From the NCBI GenBank assembly GCA_014192625.1, contig BJHM01000016.1, positions 24,102 to 88,101 on the forward strand: DNA of 64,000 nucleotides, written 5' to 3'. Source of the DNA: Planctomycetota bacterium. Its GTDB lineage: Bacteria > Planctomycetota > UBA1135 > UBA2386. Made by a program: the position numbers and the translations under genes. The notes below the pieces were generated by a model. The model was not told the DNA's origin and made no database searches. It was given only the letters and a program-made list of their open reading frames with translations. This document shows positions 54,588 to 63,980 of this stretch, piece after piece. Numbering within the stretch: position 1 is the first letter of the stretch; every line of letters begins with the position of its first letter.

Positions 54588-55595
54588 ATGCTCGATCGCT
54601 GCTACTCAGTTGCAACCCGCGTTCGCTTGTCGGCTGTTGCGCTGCTCTGTTGCGCCGCTGGTTTGCATGCCATGCCGGCCGCGGCCACGAATTCGCTTGG
54701 CCTCGCGCCGCAAGGGCAAGTCGAGCTTGTGCAAAAGCGCGAGCAGAAGCTGAAGAAGCCGGTGTTCAAGCAGGCTGCCTGGCATCAAGACCTCGGCGAG
54801 GCATTGGCTGCTGCGAAGCGGTCCGATTCGCTCGTCCTCGTTTACTTCACGCGCAGTTATGCGCCGTGCGAGCCATGTGAGGCCATGGAGAGTGGCTTGC
54901 TCGCGAGTGACGAGTTTGTGCAGTGGTCGAAGCAGGTGACGCTGTGCATTCATGTGACGTCGCGCATTCCTGACCTGAAGGGCGACAACCTGCTCTACGA
55001 GTTTGGCGGCAATGGTTTCCCGACGCTGAGCCTCATCGATGCCAGTGGCAATTTGCTGCAGCAGCTTGGCGGTGGCGAAGTGCAACTGGATGGCCTCACG
55101 CGCGCATGGCAAAAGCTGCAGACCTGGCAGGCACTGCGGGCAGCGGTTGTGGCCGGCAAAAGCGATCAAGAGCCTGCCCTGTTTGCCATGGAGCTGGCGA
55201 TGGGCAACCGGCCCTATGCCGAGATGGTGGCACGCGCAAAGTCGCTCGCGTTCGAAGGCGACAGCAAGAAAAAGGTCGAGCAACAACTCGTCAACCTGGA
55301 GTTTACGGAAGTGCTGCGTAAGACCCCGCGCGATGCCAAGGGTGTCGGCCCAGACAAGGCTGCCGGTGGCGCAATGCTACTGGTGATGTTTGAGCAGGGC
55401 CGCTATCCAGATTGCTCGACGGAGACGTCGTATTGGGAATACCTGCTGACGCATGCTGGGAAGCAGCAGGATGCCGTGCTGTTTGAGCGAATGCTGAATG
55501 TCGTGAAGCAGCGCAAGAAAGGTGACGCGCGACTCACGCGGTATCTCAATCAGCTCGAGGCTCAGCTCGAGGTCCTTAAGGGTAAGAAAGGCTGA
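54588..55595 (+). CDS. Secreted thioredoxin-fold protein
   Basis: 335 residues from ATG 54588, preferred over ATG 54570 because a TGAGGT ribosome site sits seven bases before it. Signal peptide ending Pro-Ala-Ala-Ala. Thioredoxin-fold domain about 65-165 with Cys-Glu-Pro-Cys in the active-site position and Gly-Phe-Pro-Thr (cis-Pro). The C-terminal half (about 170-335) is helical and resembles other planctomycete thioredoxin-associated proteins. Likely an extracytoplasmic disulfide or chaperone protein. Confidence 0.82.
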   Translation: MLDRCYSVATRVRLSAVALLCCAAGLHAMPAAATNSLGLAPQGQVELVQKREQKLKKPVFKQAAWHQDLGEALAAAKRSDSLVLVYFTRSYAPCEPCEAMESGLLASDEFVQWSKQVTLCIHVTSRIPDLKGDNLLYEFGGNGFPTLSLIDASGNLLQQLGGGEVQLDGLTRAWQKLQTWQALRAAVVAGKSDQEPALFAMELAMGNRPYAEMVARAKSLAFEGDSKKKVEQQLVNLEFTEVLRKTPRDAKGVGPDKAAGGAMLLVMFEQGRYPDCSTETSYWEYLLTHAGKQQDAVLFERMLNVVKQRKKGDARLTRYLNQLEAQLEVLKGKKG

Positions 55596-55620
55596 GTCGC
55601 GACTTCCGCTTGCTGGCGGA

Positions 55621-56022
55621 TCAGGCCAAGGCGCGGGCGAACACGTCGGTCGAGCTCAGGACGCCGACGACCTTGGTGCCATCGAGCACCGGCAAGCGGC
55701 GCACACCGGCGGTTCGCATTAGCTGAATGCAGTCAACGAGATTGGCCTGTTGAGGAACGCAGATCGCAGGCCGCGTCATCACATCGCCCACCGTGGTGTG
55801 ATCCAGCACCTCGAGTGGATGGCTGCCAAACAGGCTGACGATGTCCTTGGTCGTGAGGATGCCGGGCAGATCAGATGGATCCGGGCCCGCGACGAGCAGC
55901 GCGCGGATGTGATGCTGCTGCATGCGCTGCGCGGCGGCGCGCAACGTTTCGTCGGCCTTCGCCCAGTGCACGGTTTTGGTCATCACATCGGCGGCTCGAA
56001 GTTTGCGCAGTTCGTTGCTCAT
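55621..56022 (-). CDS. Tandem-CBS-domain protein
   Basis: 133 residues, two CBS motifs (about 10-65 and 75-130), each opening with Asp-Val-Met-Thr. Stand-alone CBS pairs bind adenine nucleotides and modulate partners. Coupled by ATGA to the FapA-like gene; the partner may be that protein. Confidence 0.85.
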   Translation of the reverse strand: MSNELRKLRAADVMTKTVHWAKADETLRAAAQRMQQHHIRALLVAGPDPSDLPGILTTKDIVSLFGSHPLEVLDHTTVGDVMTRPAICVPQQANLVDCIQLMRTAGVRRLPVLDGTKVVGVLSSTDVFARALA

Positions 56023-57320
56023 AGGTTTTCCTGCACGATGACACTCTGTGCGCTTTCCCAGCGGAAGCGCACATTGGATTGTGCCTGATCGAGGATCAGT
56101 TCCGTGGTGCCAAGCATGATTCGCACCCCGGCATGGGCAATACCTCGCACCTCGATGCTGGCGGTAACTAGCAGTTCTCGTTGTCGCTGTGCCCGTTCAA
56201 GCTTGCTCGTGATGGCGGTATCAACCGCAGCGACCGAGTTTCGAGCGCCCTTGCCGCGCATCGCATCGGGTGATTTTTGGCTGCGCCGTGCTTCGCGTAA
56301 TGCGTTGCTCTCAGCTCGCACTTGCTGGTCGATATCGTCGGCGATGTCTGCGGCGGCAAGTAGCGTTGCAGCACCGCCAAGGCTGCCGGCCTGCAGCACC
56401 AGCACGGTGTTGCGCGCTCGCAGTTCGCCGCCAAAAGCCAAACCGCGACCCGATAGCAACTCGATTGTTTTGCCGCGCGCTTTGCAGTGCGCAAGTTGGT
56501 CCTGTGCGCGCAATCGGCCTGAAGCGACAAGTGTTGCATGTGTGCCGTGTCGGCAGTCGAGGTCGCCGCTGGCGCGGATAAAGGCCTTTTCGCCCTGCAC
56601 GCTCTGCTGCACCACAACGTTCCCGCCTGCGATCACGCTGGCATCGAGCACGGCACCCTGCACCACAACATCGTCGGTCGCTTCGACGCAGAAGCCCGGA
56701 TTGACGTCGCCCTTCACGAGCATCGAACCGGTTGAGCGCAGGTTGCCGCTGTGCAGGTCGATGTTGCCATCGTGCTGCCAAAGTGCGACCACATCGAGGC
56801 CGCCGGGAATGTGCGCGACGACGCCAGCGCGATCCGCAACAACGCGGCCAGCAGCAGTGAGGCGCACGCCTGCGCCGATGCGCAGCGCCGCCTTCTTGCC
56901 TGGCTTCGATTGCAGTTCTTTGCCGAACAAGTCGCGGCCCGCGGTGCCCATGGTCGGCTCTACGACGCACGCTAGCTCGTCGCCCTTTGCCACTGGATGC
57001 AGCAGCGACCGTTCGTGGAAGTCGATGGAGCCATCCTTGCGTCGTTGCCCCGCCAGTTGTGCGGCGACAAACAAAAGGTCTACGTGCCCATCTTGACCGG
57101 CGACTGCGGGGTTGCCGCGCGCTACCTCCCGTGCGATCGCAAACGATGGGTCGACTACCTGTTCGCCAACGGCGGCAACGACGGCGGCATCCATACCGTG
57201 CACGATCCCGGAGGCCGCGAATGCAGCTGCAAGTTCGTCTCTTGTCATCGCTGGTCCGGCCATGACCACGATTTCTGCCGAGAGGCGGTCCTTGGCAATG
57301 ATGACCTGCATGCGTTCCAC
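56019..57320 (-). CDS. FapA-like (DUF342) protein
   Basis: 433 residues. FapA-family: an N-terminal alpha/beta region, then right-handed beta-helix repeats rich in Gly (about 150-300, with Gly-Asp-Val-Asn-Pro-Gly and Gly-x-Val-Val-Val-Gln turns), and a charged helical tail. FapA proteins tether polar flagella or chemotaxis complexes in some bacteria; no flagellar genes are in this window, so the role is open. Overlaps the CBS gene by four bases. Confidence 0.82.
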   Translation of the reverse strand: MERMQVIIAKDRLSAEIVVMAGPAMTRDELAAAFAASGIVHGMDAAVVAAVGEQVVDPSFAIAREVARGNPAVAGQDGHVDLLFVAAQLAGQRRKDGSIDFHERSLLHPVAKGDELACVVEPTMGTAGRDLFGKELQSKPGKKAALRIGAGVRLTAAGRVVADRAGVVAHIPGGLDVVALWQHDGNIDLHSGNLRSTGSMLVKGDVNPGFCVEATDDVVVQGAVLDASVIAGGNVVVQQSVQGEKAFIRASGDLDCRHGTHATLVASGRLRAQDQLAHCKARGKTIELLSGRGLAFGGELRARNTVLVLQAGSLGGAATLLAAADIADDIDQQVRAESNALREARRSQKSPDAMRGKGARNSVAAVDTAITSKLERAQRQRELLVTASIEVRGIAHAGVRIMLGTTELILDQAQSNVRFRWESAQSVIVQENL

Positions 57321-57873
57321 GCCGGTCTCATCGGCAGTCCGCAGCTTTCTGGAGAAGTCATCCTATAGGCCTGCGAGCTGGACGTCTGCGTGCTATTTTG
57401 GCGCGTCACAGTTGCCCGCACGTTGAGTGCGCGGCCAACACCGCTGGCATGGGCAGAAAGGTGCTGCGCGGCAGCTTTCCCGCTAGCCGGTAGCAGTCAT
57501 GCAATCGCATTACTTTGGCGTTGGGGGTGCCACAACTATGCGGTGCAGACCGGAGCTGCACAGATGATCACACTGGGGATTTTTGCGGCGGTGCCATGGC
57601 GCGTCATTGGCATGGCGCCGATCCCTGTTTGCGGTTGTCTGCCCCGCGCGGCAAGCGTTGCAAGAATGCAAATGCTGCTACGGCATAGCCGCCAGCTGAA
57701 AGATCGGCAGTGTAGCGGCGAGTTGTTTTGCGCTGCCATGTGGCGAATACGGATCGCGGCTGCTTCGGACAGGCTTGCAGCCTGCACCCGGATCGATTTG
57801 GCGCACCCCGAAACAACTGCGGCTGAAAGCCATCTCAGGCTCTGCTTCGCGAATAGAATTTGTCGACCGACCG
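57321..57873. other. 553-bp intergenic region
   Basis: Between the fapA-like start and the 3' end of the SOUL gene. I see no ORF with a credible start, no RNA gene and no repeat. It should hold the promoter of the FapA-CBS operon. Confidence 0.55.
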
Positions 57874-58749
57874 CTATTGCGAGAGCTTCTTCTTCTCGAC
57901 GATGCGCACCGGCAGTTGCACTTCGAAGTAACGGCGATCACCCATCACTGACGGACTGTTGTAGCCCATGGTCCGGACTGGTCCTGCGGCCGCCCACTCA
58001 GGGTGCTCCTGCAAACAAGCCAAAAGGACCAAGCGCAGTGCCGTCACTTTGTTGGTGGTGTCGCCACCGCGCGCGCCAATCGACAACACCGTCAAACCGG
58101 CGACATCGACAACTTCGACTTTGCCGTCTTGGCCAAGTTTGCCGAGCGCTTTATCGCCATACAGGAACGCCATCGATGCGGCGCGCTCACCCTTGCCCTC
58201 AACTGCCTCCTGCCAGTCGGTCTGCACTGGCGTGGTCATCGCAATGCCATGTTCTTCGATGTGGCGGAACAATGGCCAGAAGGCGCCCATCTGCCCACCT
58301 TGCATGTTGGTTTTAACCATGCGGTAGGCTGGGTAGGTGCGCAGTTCTACTTCGTCGATTGCTAAAAAACCGGGGAACCCCGCTGGCATCTGCGCTTCCT
58401 GCACCGGGGAAAACAGCAGGTCATCGGCCAGTTCAAAAGCAGCCACCCGGAGCGACTGTCGCACAGCTTCGGGCTCCAGAGCAGCAGGTGGATTGGCGGT
58501 CAGTAAGGCGGTGAGATTGTGTTTGGCGCGGGTTCCTTCCGTGAGCGATGCACCAGCTGTTTCGAGACCGGCAGACAACAACTGCAGGCGCATAGCTGGC
58601 ACAGCCACGCTGATCGAATCCACCAGCAACTGCGCTTCGATAGCTTGGCCTGCGCGTAATCGCGCTGGTCCGTCGGCTGGTTGCAAGACAGTTTGGGCTT
58701 GGGCCATGGTCAACAGCAGGACGAAAATCATTGAGCTACGTGCCGTCAT
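57874..58749 (-). CDS. SOUL/HBP-family heme-binding protein, exported
   Basis: 291 residues from ATG 58749. Signal peptide about 1-18 ending Ala-Gln-Ala-Gln. A ~110-residue N-terminal extension (helical, no motif) precedes the SOUL domain, recognised by Val-Glu-Leu-Arg-Thr-Tyr-Pro-Ala-Tyr and Ala-Met-Thr-Thr-Pro-Val. SOUL proteins bind heme or tetrapyrroles; some planctomycetes have exported ones. Confidence 0.85.
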   Translation of the reverse strand: MTARSSMIFVLLLTMAQAQTVLQPADGPARLRAGQAIEAQLLVDSISVAVPAMRLQLLSAGLETAGASLTEGTRAKHNLTALLTANPPAALEPEAVRQSLRVAAFELADDLLFSPVQEAQMPAGFPGFLAIDEVELRTYPAYRMVKTNMQGGQMGAFWPLFRHIEEHGIAMTTPVQTDWQEAVEGKGERAASMAFLYGDKALGKLGQDGKVEVVDVAGLTVLSIGARGGDTTNKVTALRLVLLACLQEHPEWAAAGPVRTMGYNSPSVMGDRRYFEVQLPVRIVEKKKLSQ

Positions 58750-58795
58750 GGTAATTGTTTCGACAGTGCCTGCTGCTTGGATGCGGCCGCGTGCT

Positions 58796-60673
58796 TTAGA
58801 GCACCAAGAACGTGTGGGCATCGGTCAGATATGTGCTGCCAAGGGCATCGATCACCAGTGCCTGACACCAAAACTGAGTGCCACGCAGGATCGCTGAATC
58901 GGGCACTGCAAATTGCAAGATGGCGCGGTCTGAGTCGGCTTCCGGCAGCGCGAGGGTCACTGTCGTGAATGCTGGGTCGAGTAATAGTTCGCCAAGGCCC
59001 GGCAGGGTCACGGGGGAGGGATTGCCCATACCGATGCCAAAGCAGGCGAGATCGCCGATCGGCAGGCGCAGTTGCAAATGGAGGTCCGCACCACCGACGA
59101 ATGGGCGACGGAAGTCCGGGAACTGGGACTGGCTGAGGGCTTCCGGCAGCGCCGACGCGCTGAACAAATGGTGTGAGGTCGTGATGCCGAGCGACTCGGA
59201 GTTGGCGCGCCAATTGATCGGCGGTTCTGGCAGTGTGATGCGTGCAACCGCGCCAGACTGGGTGCCAAAGGCGATCGCATCGTTGCCGTCGAAGATCAGT
59301 GCCGTGGTGCGCCAGAGGGTGATGCCCAAAGAGTAGGTGCTTTGTCGTGGTTCATGCAGCCAAACATCGCGGCGCGCATCGAAGAAGTGCAACGTGGTGC
59401 TGTCCCAAACCAGCGCGGGTGCTACGGCACTGTTTCCTTCGGCTATCCCGTTGACGCTGGTGAGCGAGATGAAGTTGCCGGTGCGCGCCGAGAACGCATG
59501 GAAGCCAGTTGGCGTTTGCAGTAGTGCTGCAACTGTCGTTGTGCGTGGCAAAAATGGCAGTGCGTCGCTTGGTGCGACATGAAACCTGCCGGTGGTTGCT
59601 GAGTAGCAGATCGGCGCGCTGCCGTTGCTCGGCAATATCGCAGCCACCGAACCTGCGAGGTCTGCGCCGGCCGACAAAAGGGGGGCAGTTGCAAACGTTG
59701 CGTGCACTGCAGACCACGCCATGATGAGCGGTGGATCTTGGATCAGGGCGATTGCCTGTGCAGTGCGAACCGAAGCTGCGGTCGAGATCGCGGTGATGGA
59801 CCATGTGCCGGTGACGGCTGAGTACAGTTGCAAAGTACCGGCGCTGGTCAGGAACGCGCCGAACAGGTCCTGTGTCTGCGAGCTTTGCACTGGCCCGATG
59901 GGCGTCGTTGCAAAGTTGCCGAGCAGGCCAGAGAAGCCGAGCGCCGAAGTGCCACTACGGTAGACGGCCCAATCATCACCGCGCGTGAACGTCGGGTTGT
60001 TGAAGCCTTGTGCAATTTGCCAGGTGCCGCGTAGGCCAGAGAAGCCGTAGATCGTGTTGCCAGCTATGGCGGTGGCGGCGGTGCCGTCACAGGACAATGC
60101 AGTTGCTTGGCTCGCGATCGTGAGGTCGTGCCAAAGGCCTGAGAATGAGTCGTAGCCCGCGAGTAGCGAGGCATCTGCAAGGAGTCCCACGTGTCGCTGC
60201 ACGGCAACGCTCGCCGATGCTCCGATTGAGCGCTGTGACCAGCGGCCGACGAAACCCGAGAAGGCATAAAGCGCAAAGCCATCGCGCACGAACAACACGG
60301 AGTCATTGTTCTGGGCGATGGGATTTACGAGCACTGCGTTGGCGCTGACAGGCAGGGCCTCGAATCGGCCGCGCATCGCTGCAAACGCAGTCCAAGTCGC
60401 CCCGTCGCGGATCAGCAGCCAGTCATTGGTCTGGGTGGTGTTCGCCGTCGCGCTGACAGGCATAGAGGCCCATTCTCTAGTGAACGCGGAGTAGACATGC
60501 ACCGCCCCGTTGGCCAAGTAGTGGGTCATCTTCCCAAGGTTGAAGACGTTGCCCGGCAGCACGCCGGTGGGTAACGAGAGATCCGCCCACTGCGCATGTG
60601 CTTCTTCAGCCAGTGCTGCAGTGACGAGGCACAAGGAAATGCCTGCGATTGGCAACAAGGAGTTCACGTGCAT
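58796..60673 (-). CDS. Large secreted repeat protein (beta-propeller-like)
   Basis: 625 residues from ATG 60673. Signal peptide about 1-25 (Leu-Ala-Glu-Glu-Ala-His-Ala-Gln). The body has about ten repeats of roughly 45 residues with Phe-Ser-Gly-Leu-x-Gly-x-Trp, Tyr-Ser-Ala-Val-Thr-Gly and similar strands, consistent with a propeller. The terminal domain lines up with that of the other two secreted proteins in a Gly-Leu-Gly-Glu-Leu-Leu-Leu-Asp segment. The longer frame to 60943 lacks a signal and is rejected. Confidence 0.75.
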   Translation of the reverse strand: MHVNSLLPIAGISLCLVTAALAEEAHAQWADLSLPTGVLPGNVFNLGKMTHYLANGAVHVYSAFTREWASMPVSATANTTQTNDWLLIRDGATWTAFAAMRGRFEALPVSANAVLVNPIAQNNDSVLFVRDGFALYAFSGFVGRWSQRSIGASASVAVQRHVGLLADASLLAGYDSFSGLWHDLTIASQATALSCDGTAATAIAGNTIYGFSGLRGTWQIAQGFNNPTFTRGDDWAVYRSGTSALGFSGLLGNFATTPIGPVQSSQTQDLFGAFLTSAGTLQLYSAVTGTWSITAISTAASVRTAQAIALIQDPPLIMAWSAVHATFATAPLLSAGADLAGSVAAILPSNGSAPICYSATTGRFHVAPSDALPFLPRTTTVAALLQTPTGFHAFSARTGNFISLTSVNGIAEGNSAVAPALVWDSTTLHFFDARRDVWLHEPRQSTYSLGITLWRTTALIFDGNDAIAFGTQSGAVARITLPEPPINWRANSESLGITTSHHLFSASALPEALSQSQFPDFRRPFVGGADLHLQLRLPIGDLACFGIGMGNPSPVTLPGLGELLLDPAFTTVTLALPEADSDRAILQFAVPDSAILRGTQFWCQALVIDALGSTYLTDAHTFLVL

Positions 60674-61136
60674 TCTGCGGGCGACTATAGCAAGCGGCCA
60701 GGAGATGGAGTCCCTTGCCTCGAAGCACCAGCGGCAAACAGCGCGCTGCGCGGAGTAGGTGAAGCGGACCCGTCCTAGCGGAAATGCCTGCCAGCCGACG
60801 CGCTGTGGCGCTCGATTGCAGTGTTGCGATGCGATCGCAATCATGGCGCGCAGGAAAGATGGCGCGTGGGGCCGAATGGTTTTTGCGGTTGGTTTGCGGA
60901 TTGATTGGCGAGCGCGCAGTGCCGTTGCGATCGATTGCCACAAAAGCGACGGCCGTAACTTGCTCAGGGCGGTGGCAGGAGTCGGATGCGGCGACGAATA
61001 AGCCTAGGCAACCTCGCGCAATGGCGCGGGGCGACGTTTTATGTTGGCAAGTAGTGCCTACGGGCTCACGGCTTCTCGGCGATGATTTCGATCATCGGGG
61101 TCGGCTAGTGCAAGCTGCTGTCCGTCACCGCCTGGC
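60674..61136. other. 463-bp gap holding a duplicated gene end
   Basis: Between the secreted-protein gene and the 3' end of the methyltransferase. It contains a partial copy of the end of the methyltransferase gene (see the repeat at 61063-61169). Otherwise no credible ORF or RNA gene. Confidence 0.6.
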
Positions 61137-61169
61137 TCACGGCTTCTCGGCGATGATTTCGATCATCGG
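61063..61169. repeat. 36-bp direct duplication of the methyltransferase 3' end with hairpin
   Basis: Copies at 61063-61098 and 61134-61169, identical over 36 bp and 71 bp apart. The right copy is the real 3' end of the methyltransferase gene (encoding the last residues Met-Ile-Glu-Ile-Ile-Ala-Glu-Lys-Pro); the left copy is a non-coding relic. Each contains CGATGAT-TTCG-ATCATCG, a perfect 7-bp stem with a UUCG tetraloop. Confidence 0.9.
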
Positions 61170-61961
61170 CGGCGTGGCTAGAAACGCGGCGCTGTCTTCC
61201 CGATACGCCTGCAGGTCGCGCCAGTATTCGTCGACGTCTGTTTGCGCGAGGAAGCCATTGGCGACGAGGCGCGGCAGATACAGACGAAAAAACTCAGGCG
61301 GCCAATCAAAGATCATCGAGCCGGGACGGCCAATGCGGACCAGCGGCGTTACTTCGCGGATCTGCAGGCCGGCACGAATGAGCATCTGCGGCAGGCGCTG
61401 GCCAATGTCTGGATCGCCACCCGAGGCCTTCCAACTCTGGTTCACGGCCGCGACGGCCCGGGTAAACGAGGCGCATGGCGGCGCCAGCTTTACACCGGTG
61501 TAGAGGTAGTAGTCATGGATCGCAAAGCGGCCACCGCTGCGCAGCGCCGCAGCGACGCGCGCGATTGCGGCCGCTGGATCGTTGAGGAAGCACAGCACCC
61601 AGCGGCAGTAAGCAATGTCGAACGAGTTTTCTGGCAGGATCATCGTCTGCGCGTCGGCTTGTTGCGTGGTCACCTGAGTCAGTGCTTGTTGAGTCTTGCG
61701 GGCGCGCAGAAAGCTGATGAACCGCTCCGAAACTTCAACGGCGTGCACCCGACCGTGCTCGCCAACTAGGCGCGCGAGATCGAGTGTGCAGTAGCCCGGA
61801 CCAGAGCCAACGTCGAGCACCTTTGCGCCGAGCTTTACGCCAGCGCGTTCCCACAGTGAGGTGGCACTCGCACTCCATACGCGATGCTGGAAGTCGAGTC
61901 GCGCTAACTCGCCATCGTCAGTGCCAAGGATGTATTCGCTTTCGCCAGCCTCGTTCGTCAT
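61137..61961 (-). CDS. Class-I SAM-dependent methyltransferase
   Basis: 274 residues from ATG 61959-61961 (TTG two codons earlier is possible). Motif I Val-Leu-Asp-Val-Gly-Ser-Gly-Pro-Gly near residue 48, acidic strand-2 end Ala-Val-Glu-Val-Ser, Asp-Ile-Ala-Tyr-Cys-Arg-Trp-Val-Leu in motif II, and a C-terminal substrate region resembling ubiquinone/small-molecule methyltransferases. The substrate is not clear. The extreme C-terminus is duplicated downstream. Confidence 0.88.
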   Translation of the reverse strand: MTNEAGESEYILGTDDGELARLDFQHRVWSASATSLWERAGVKLGAKVLDVGSGPGYCTLDLARLVGEHGRVHAVEVSERFISFLRARKTQQALTQVTTQQADAQTMILPENSFDIAYCRWVLCFLNDPAAAIARVAAALRSGGRFAIHDYYLYTGVKLAPPCASFTRAVAAVNQSWKASGGDPDIGQRLPQMLIRAGLQIREVTPLVRIGRPGSMIFDWPPEFFRLYLPRLVANGFLAQTDVDEYWRDLQAYREDSAAFLATPPMIEIIAEKP

Positions 61962-62187
61962 TGGCAAAGTTTGGCCTGACAGCGTCGTTCATGGAAGGGC
62001 ACATGTTTGGCGCATGGCTGATCGCTGCGTGTCGTTTTGTGCAGCTTGCCGAAATAATAGGTGCCCTTCGCACGGTGTTTTCGCACCAGGTGAAACGCGT
62101 CGCACCGGGCTGATTGTCTGTGCAATAGTCCGGCGAAAAGGCCGAGGTCAAGGCTGTGAAATAAAGCCTAGCGACGGCAAATCTTGT

Positions 62188-63576
62188 TCAGTGATCGGCG
62201 CGCACCCGCAGCCAGTCAGCGGTGATGAATCCTTCTGTGGCCAGCGCGCCGCGGATCCAGATGCGATCTTGTGCGGGCACAATCGCAGTCAGGGTGATCG
62301 GTGTGCGGTCATTGCCGCCGCTCGCCTTGCGAAACATGATGGTCGTTGGACTGATGCGCACTGTGGCACTTGCCACGGATACGCCGCCGATCCACAGCGG
62401 GTCGTTGTTGCGCGGCAGCACGGTGATCGTGTTGGTCGCAAGGTCAATGGCTCCGACTTGGCCTTCGATTTCGGGAAACTGCGGCGCACCGTTGCGGCTC
62501 TGTACTTCGATCTCGCGTGCTGCAACGACTGCGCCATTGCGCGAGAGCGGGTCGACTTTGATCCGGCCACCGACAATCAGGTCGCTGAAGCTGAGTGCGA
62601 GGTTCGTGTCGGAGTCGTGAATGCGTGCCGAGCCGACTGTCAAGGAGATGTGATCGGGCTGCGTCAAAATCGTGCGATTGCCGTGCAAGGCCGTGCCGAG
62701 AACATCCACCTCGAGCGTGGTTGTCAGACTGTCGACCGCGGTGATGCGGCCCAAAAGTTTTGCCGAGGAACTGCTGGCGTGGTGTCGCGCACACCGGACT
62801 TCCACAGAACCATCCTGTCGCAGCGTGCCGGAAACGATGACCTCATCATCTGCATGGATGCCAGACAGCCAAGTGCTGCGCTCGCGGTGGCGATCGCCGT
62901 GGTCGTCAAAGAGTTCGCTGCCGCTCGACAAGCTGGCGTGGACAAGGCCGTGATCGTCGCCGGATAAAGTTGCAGAGAAGCTGTTTTGGCCGCTATCGAC
63001 GTGGACTATCCGCATCGCCGAGCCGTGCAACGAGTCGTCGGCAGCCGGTGCTGCGGTCATCGCGGGTGACCAGCTACGGTGCTGGCCGCTGCCGGTCAGA
63101 GCAGCTGGCCTAGCGTGACGCAGGCCAACCCAGCTGTCCTGCGATTGGTTGTGCAACAGGTTGTCTTCCAATAAAAACGTCATCGTCGTAGCGGTTAGAT
63201 CGACTGCGATCTGCGAACCGTCCGCGAGTTGTGCGGTGCTGGTGCCGCCAGCGAAGGCGACTCGAAGCGCTGTGTAGGAACCCGCTGCAACCAGTGGCAA
63301 TTCAATTGCGGCTGGCTCGCCGGTTGGATTTGCGAGCACGATGTTGCTCGGCGAAGTCAGTAGGTTGTCAGTTGTAGTGCCGTCGGCCTTTTGCAGCGTG
63401 ACGCCGATCAGTTGCGACTGCACAACTGCGGTGTCACCAGCCGCAGTGTCGATCACTAGGTGGACGGCGGCCGTGCCAGTGGGATTTGGCGCGGTGTTCG
63501 ATCCGCCACCGCTGCCGCCACCGCAGCCCGTCAACAGGCAAACGCCAAAAACGCCAGCGAGTAAAGTTCCATTCAT
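62188..63576 (-). CDS. DUF4382/DUF5666-like lipoprotein
   Basis: 462 residues. Signal peptide with lipobox Leu-Leu-Thr-Gly-Cys followed by a Gly/Ser linker (Gly-Gly-Gly-Ser repeats). N-terminal half resembles DUF4382 (Val-His-Leu-Val-Ile-Asp-Thr with following strands); C-terminal half has repeated strands like DUF5666 (Leu-Gly-Arg-Ile-Thr-Ala-Val-Asp, Ile-Glu-Gly-Gln-Val-Gly). Both occur in exported beta-sandwich proteins of unknown role. The region between holds many His residues (His-x-His clusters), which could bind metals. Confidence 0.75.
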   Translation of the reverse strand: MNGTLLAGVFGVCLLTGCGGGSGGGSNTAPNPTGTAAVHLVIDTAAGDTAVVQSQLIGVTLQKADGTTTDNLLTSPSNIVLANPTGEPAAIELPLVAAGSYTALRVAFAGGTSTAQLADGSQIAVDLTATTMTFLLEDNLLHNQSQDSWVGLRHARPAALTGSGQHRSWSPAMTAAPAADDSLHGSAMRIVHVDSGQNSFSATLSGDDHGLVHASLSSGSELFDDHGDRHRERSTWLSGIHADDEVIVSGTLRQDGSVEVRCARHHASSSSAKLLGRITAVDSLTTTLEVDVLGTALHGNRTILTQPDHISLTVGSARIHDSDTNLALSFSDLIVGGRIKVDPLSRNGAVVAAREIEVQSRNGAPQFPEIEGQVGAIDLATNTITVLPRNNDPLWIGGVSVASATVRISPTTIMFRKASGGNDRTPITLTAIVPAQDRIWIRGALATEGFITADWLRVRADH

Positions 63577-63743
63577 ATGAGGGTCAAACGAGCACCGCAG
63601 ATGCCAACTCAGTGGGGCAGGCAGATTTTGTGTGAATGATCCTCAGGCTTCGCTGGCATGGGGTGTGCCGTGCGGCGGCAGTAAGTTGCGCTGCGAAAAA
63701 GCATGCAGCAGTATTGGCGCGGCCGTCGCAGCAGTGCGACCCA

Positions 63744-63780
63744 GTCGCACAAATCAGAGCAGGCGTTGGTTTTGTGCGAC
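63744..63780. other. Perfect 10-bp inverted repeat with 17-base spacer
   Basis: GTCGCACAAA at 63744-63753 and TTTGTGCGAC at 63771-63780. The arms would form a stable hairpin; the spacer length also suits a dimeric DNA-binding site. It lies upstream of the lipoprotein gene start by about 170 bp. Confidence 0.6.
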
Positions 63781-63835
63781 AACACGCTCTCAGTCGTCGT
63801 TCCCTTTGGCGGTCGTCGTTATTTGACTGCACCGC

Positions 63836-63980
63836 ACTGCACTGCACGGCACAGCGCCGCACCGCACGGCACCGCACTGCTCGGAACCGCACGGCACTGT
63901 ACGGCACGGCACGGCACGGCACCGCACGGCACTGCACGGCACCGCAGGTCGCGGCACGGCACGGCACTGCACAGCACCGC
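63836..63980. repeat. 5-bp (ACNGC) microsatellite array
   Basis: About 29 units of ACNGC (ACGGC, ACTGC, ACCGC) with few interruptions at the right edge. Because the unit is not a multiple of three, its length would change the frame of any gene reading through it. Confidence 0.9.

Noticed and set aside
54223..54615. 130-aa minus-strand open frame across the 23-bp array
   Set aside because: Reading frame cycles because the unit is not a multiple of three; the repeat translates into unrelated peptides and no start signal is seen.
63584..63967. 127-aa minus-strand open frame with Cys-Arg-Ala-Val-Pro repeats
   Set aside because: It is created by the 5-bp array; no ribosome site, no domain and no consistent codon use.
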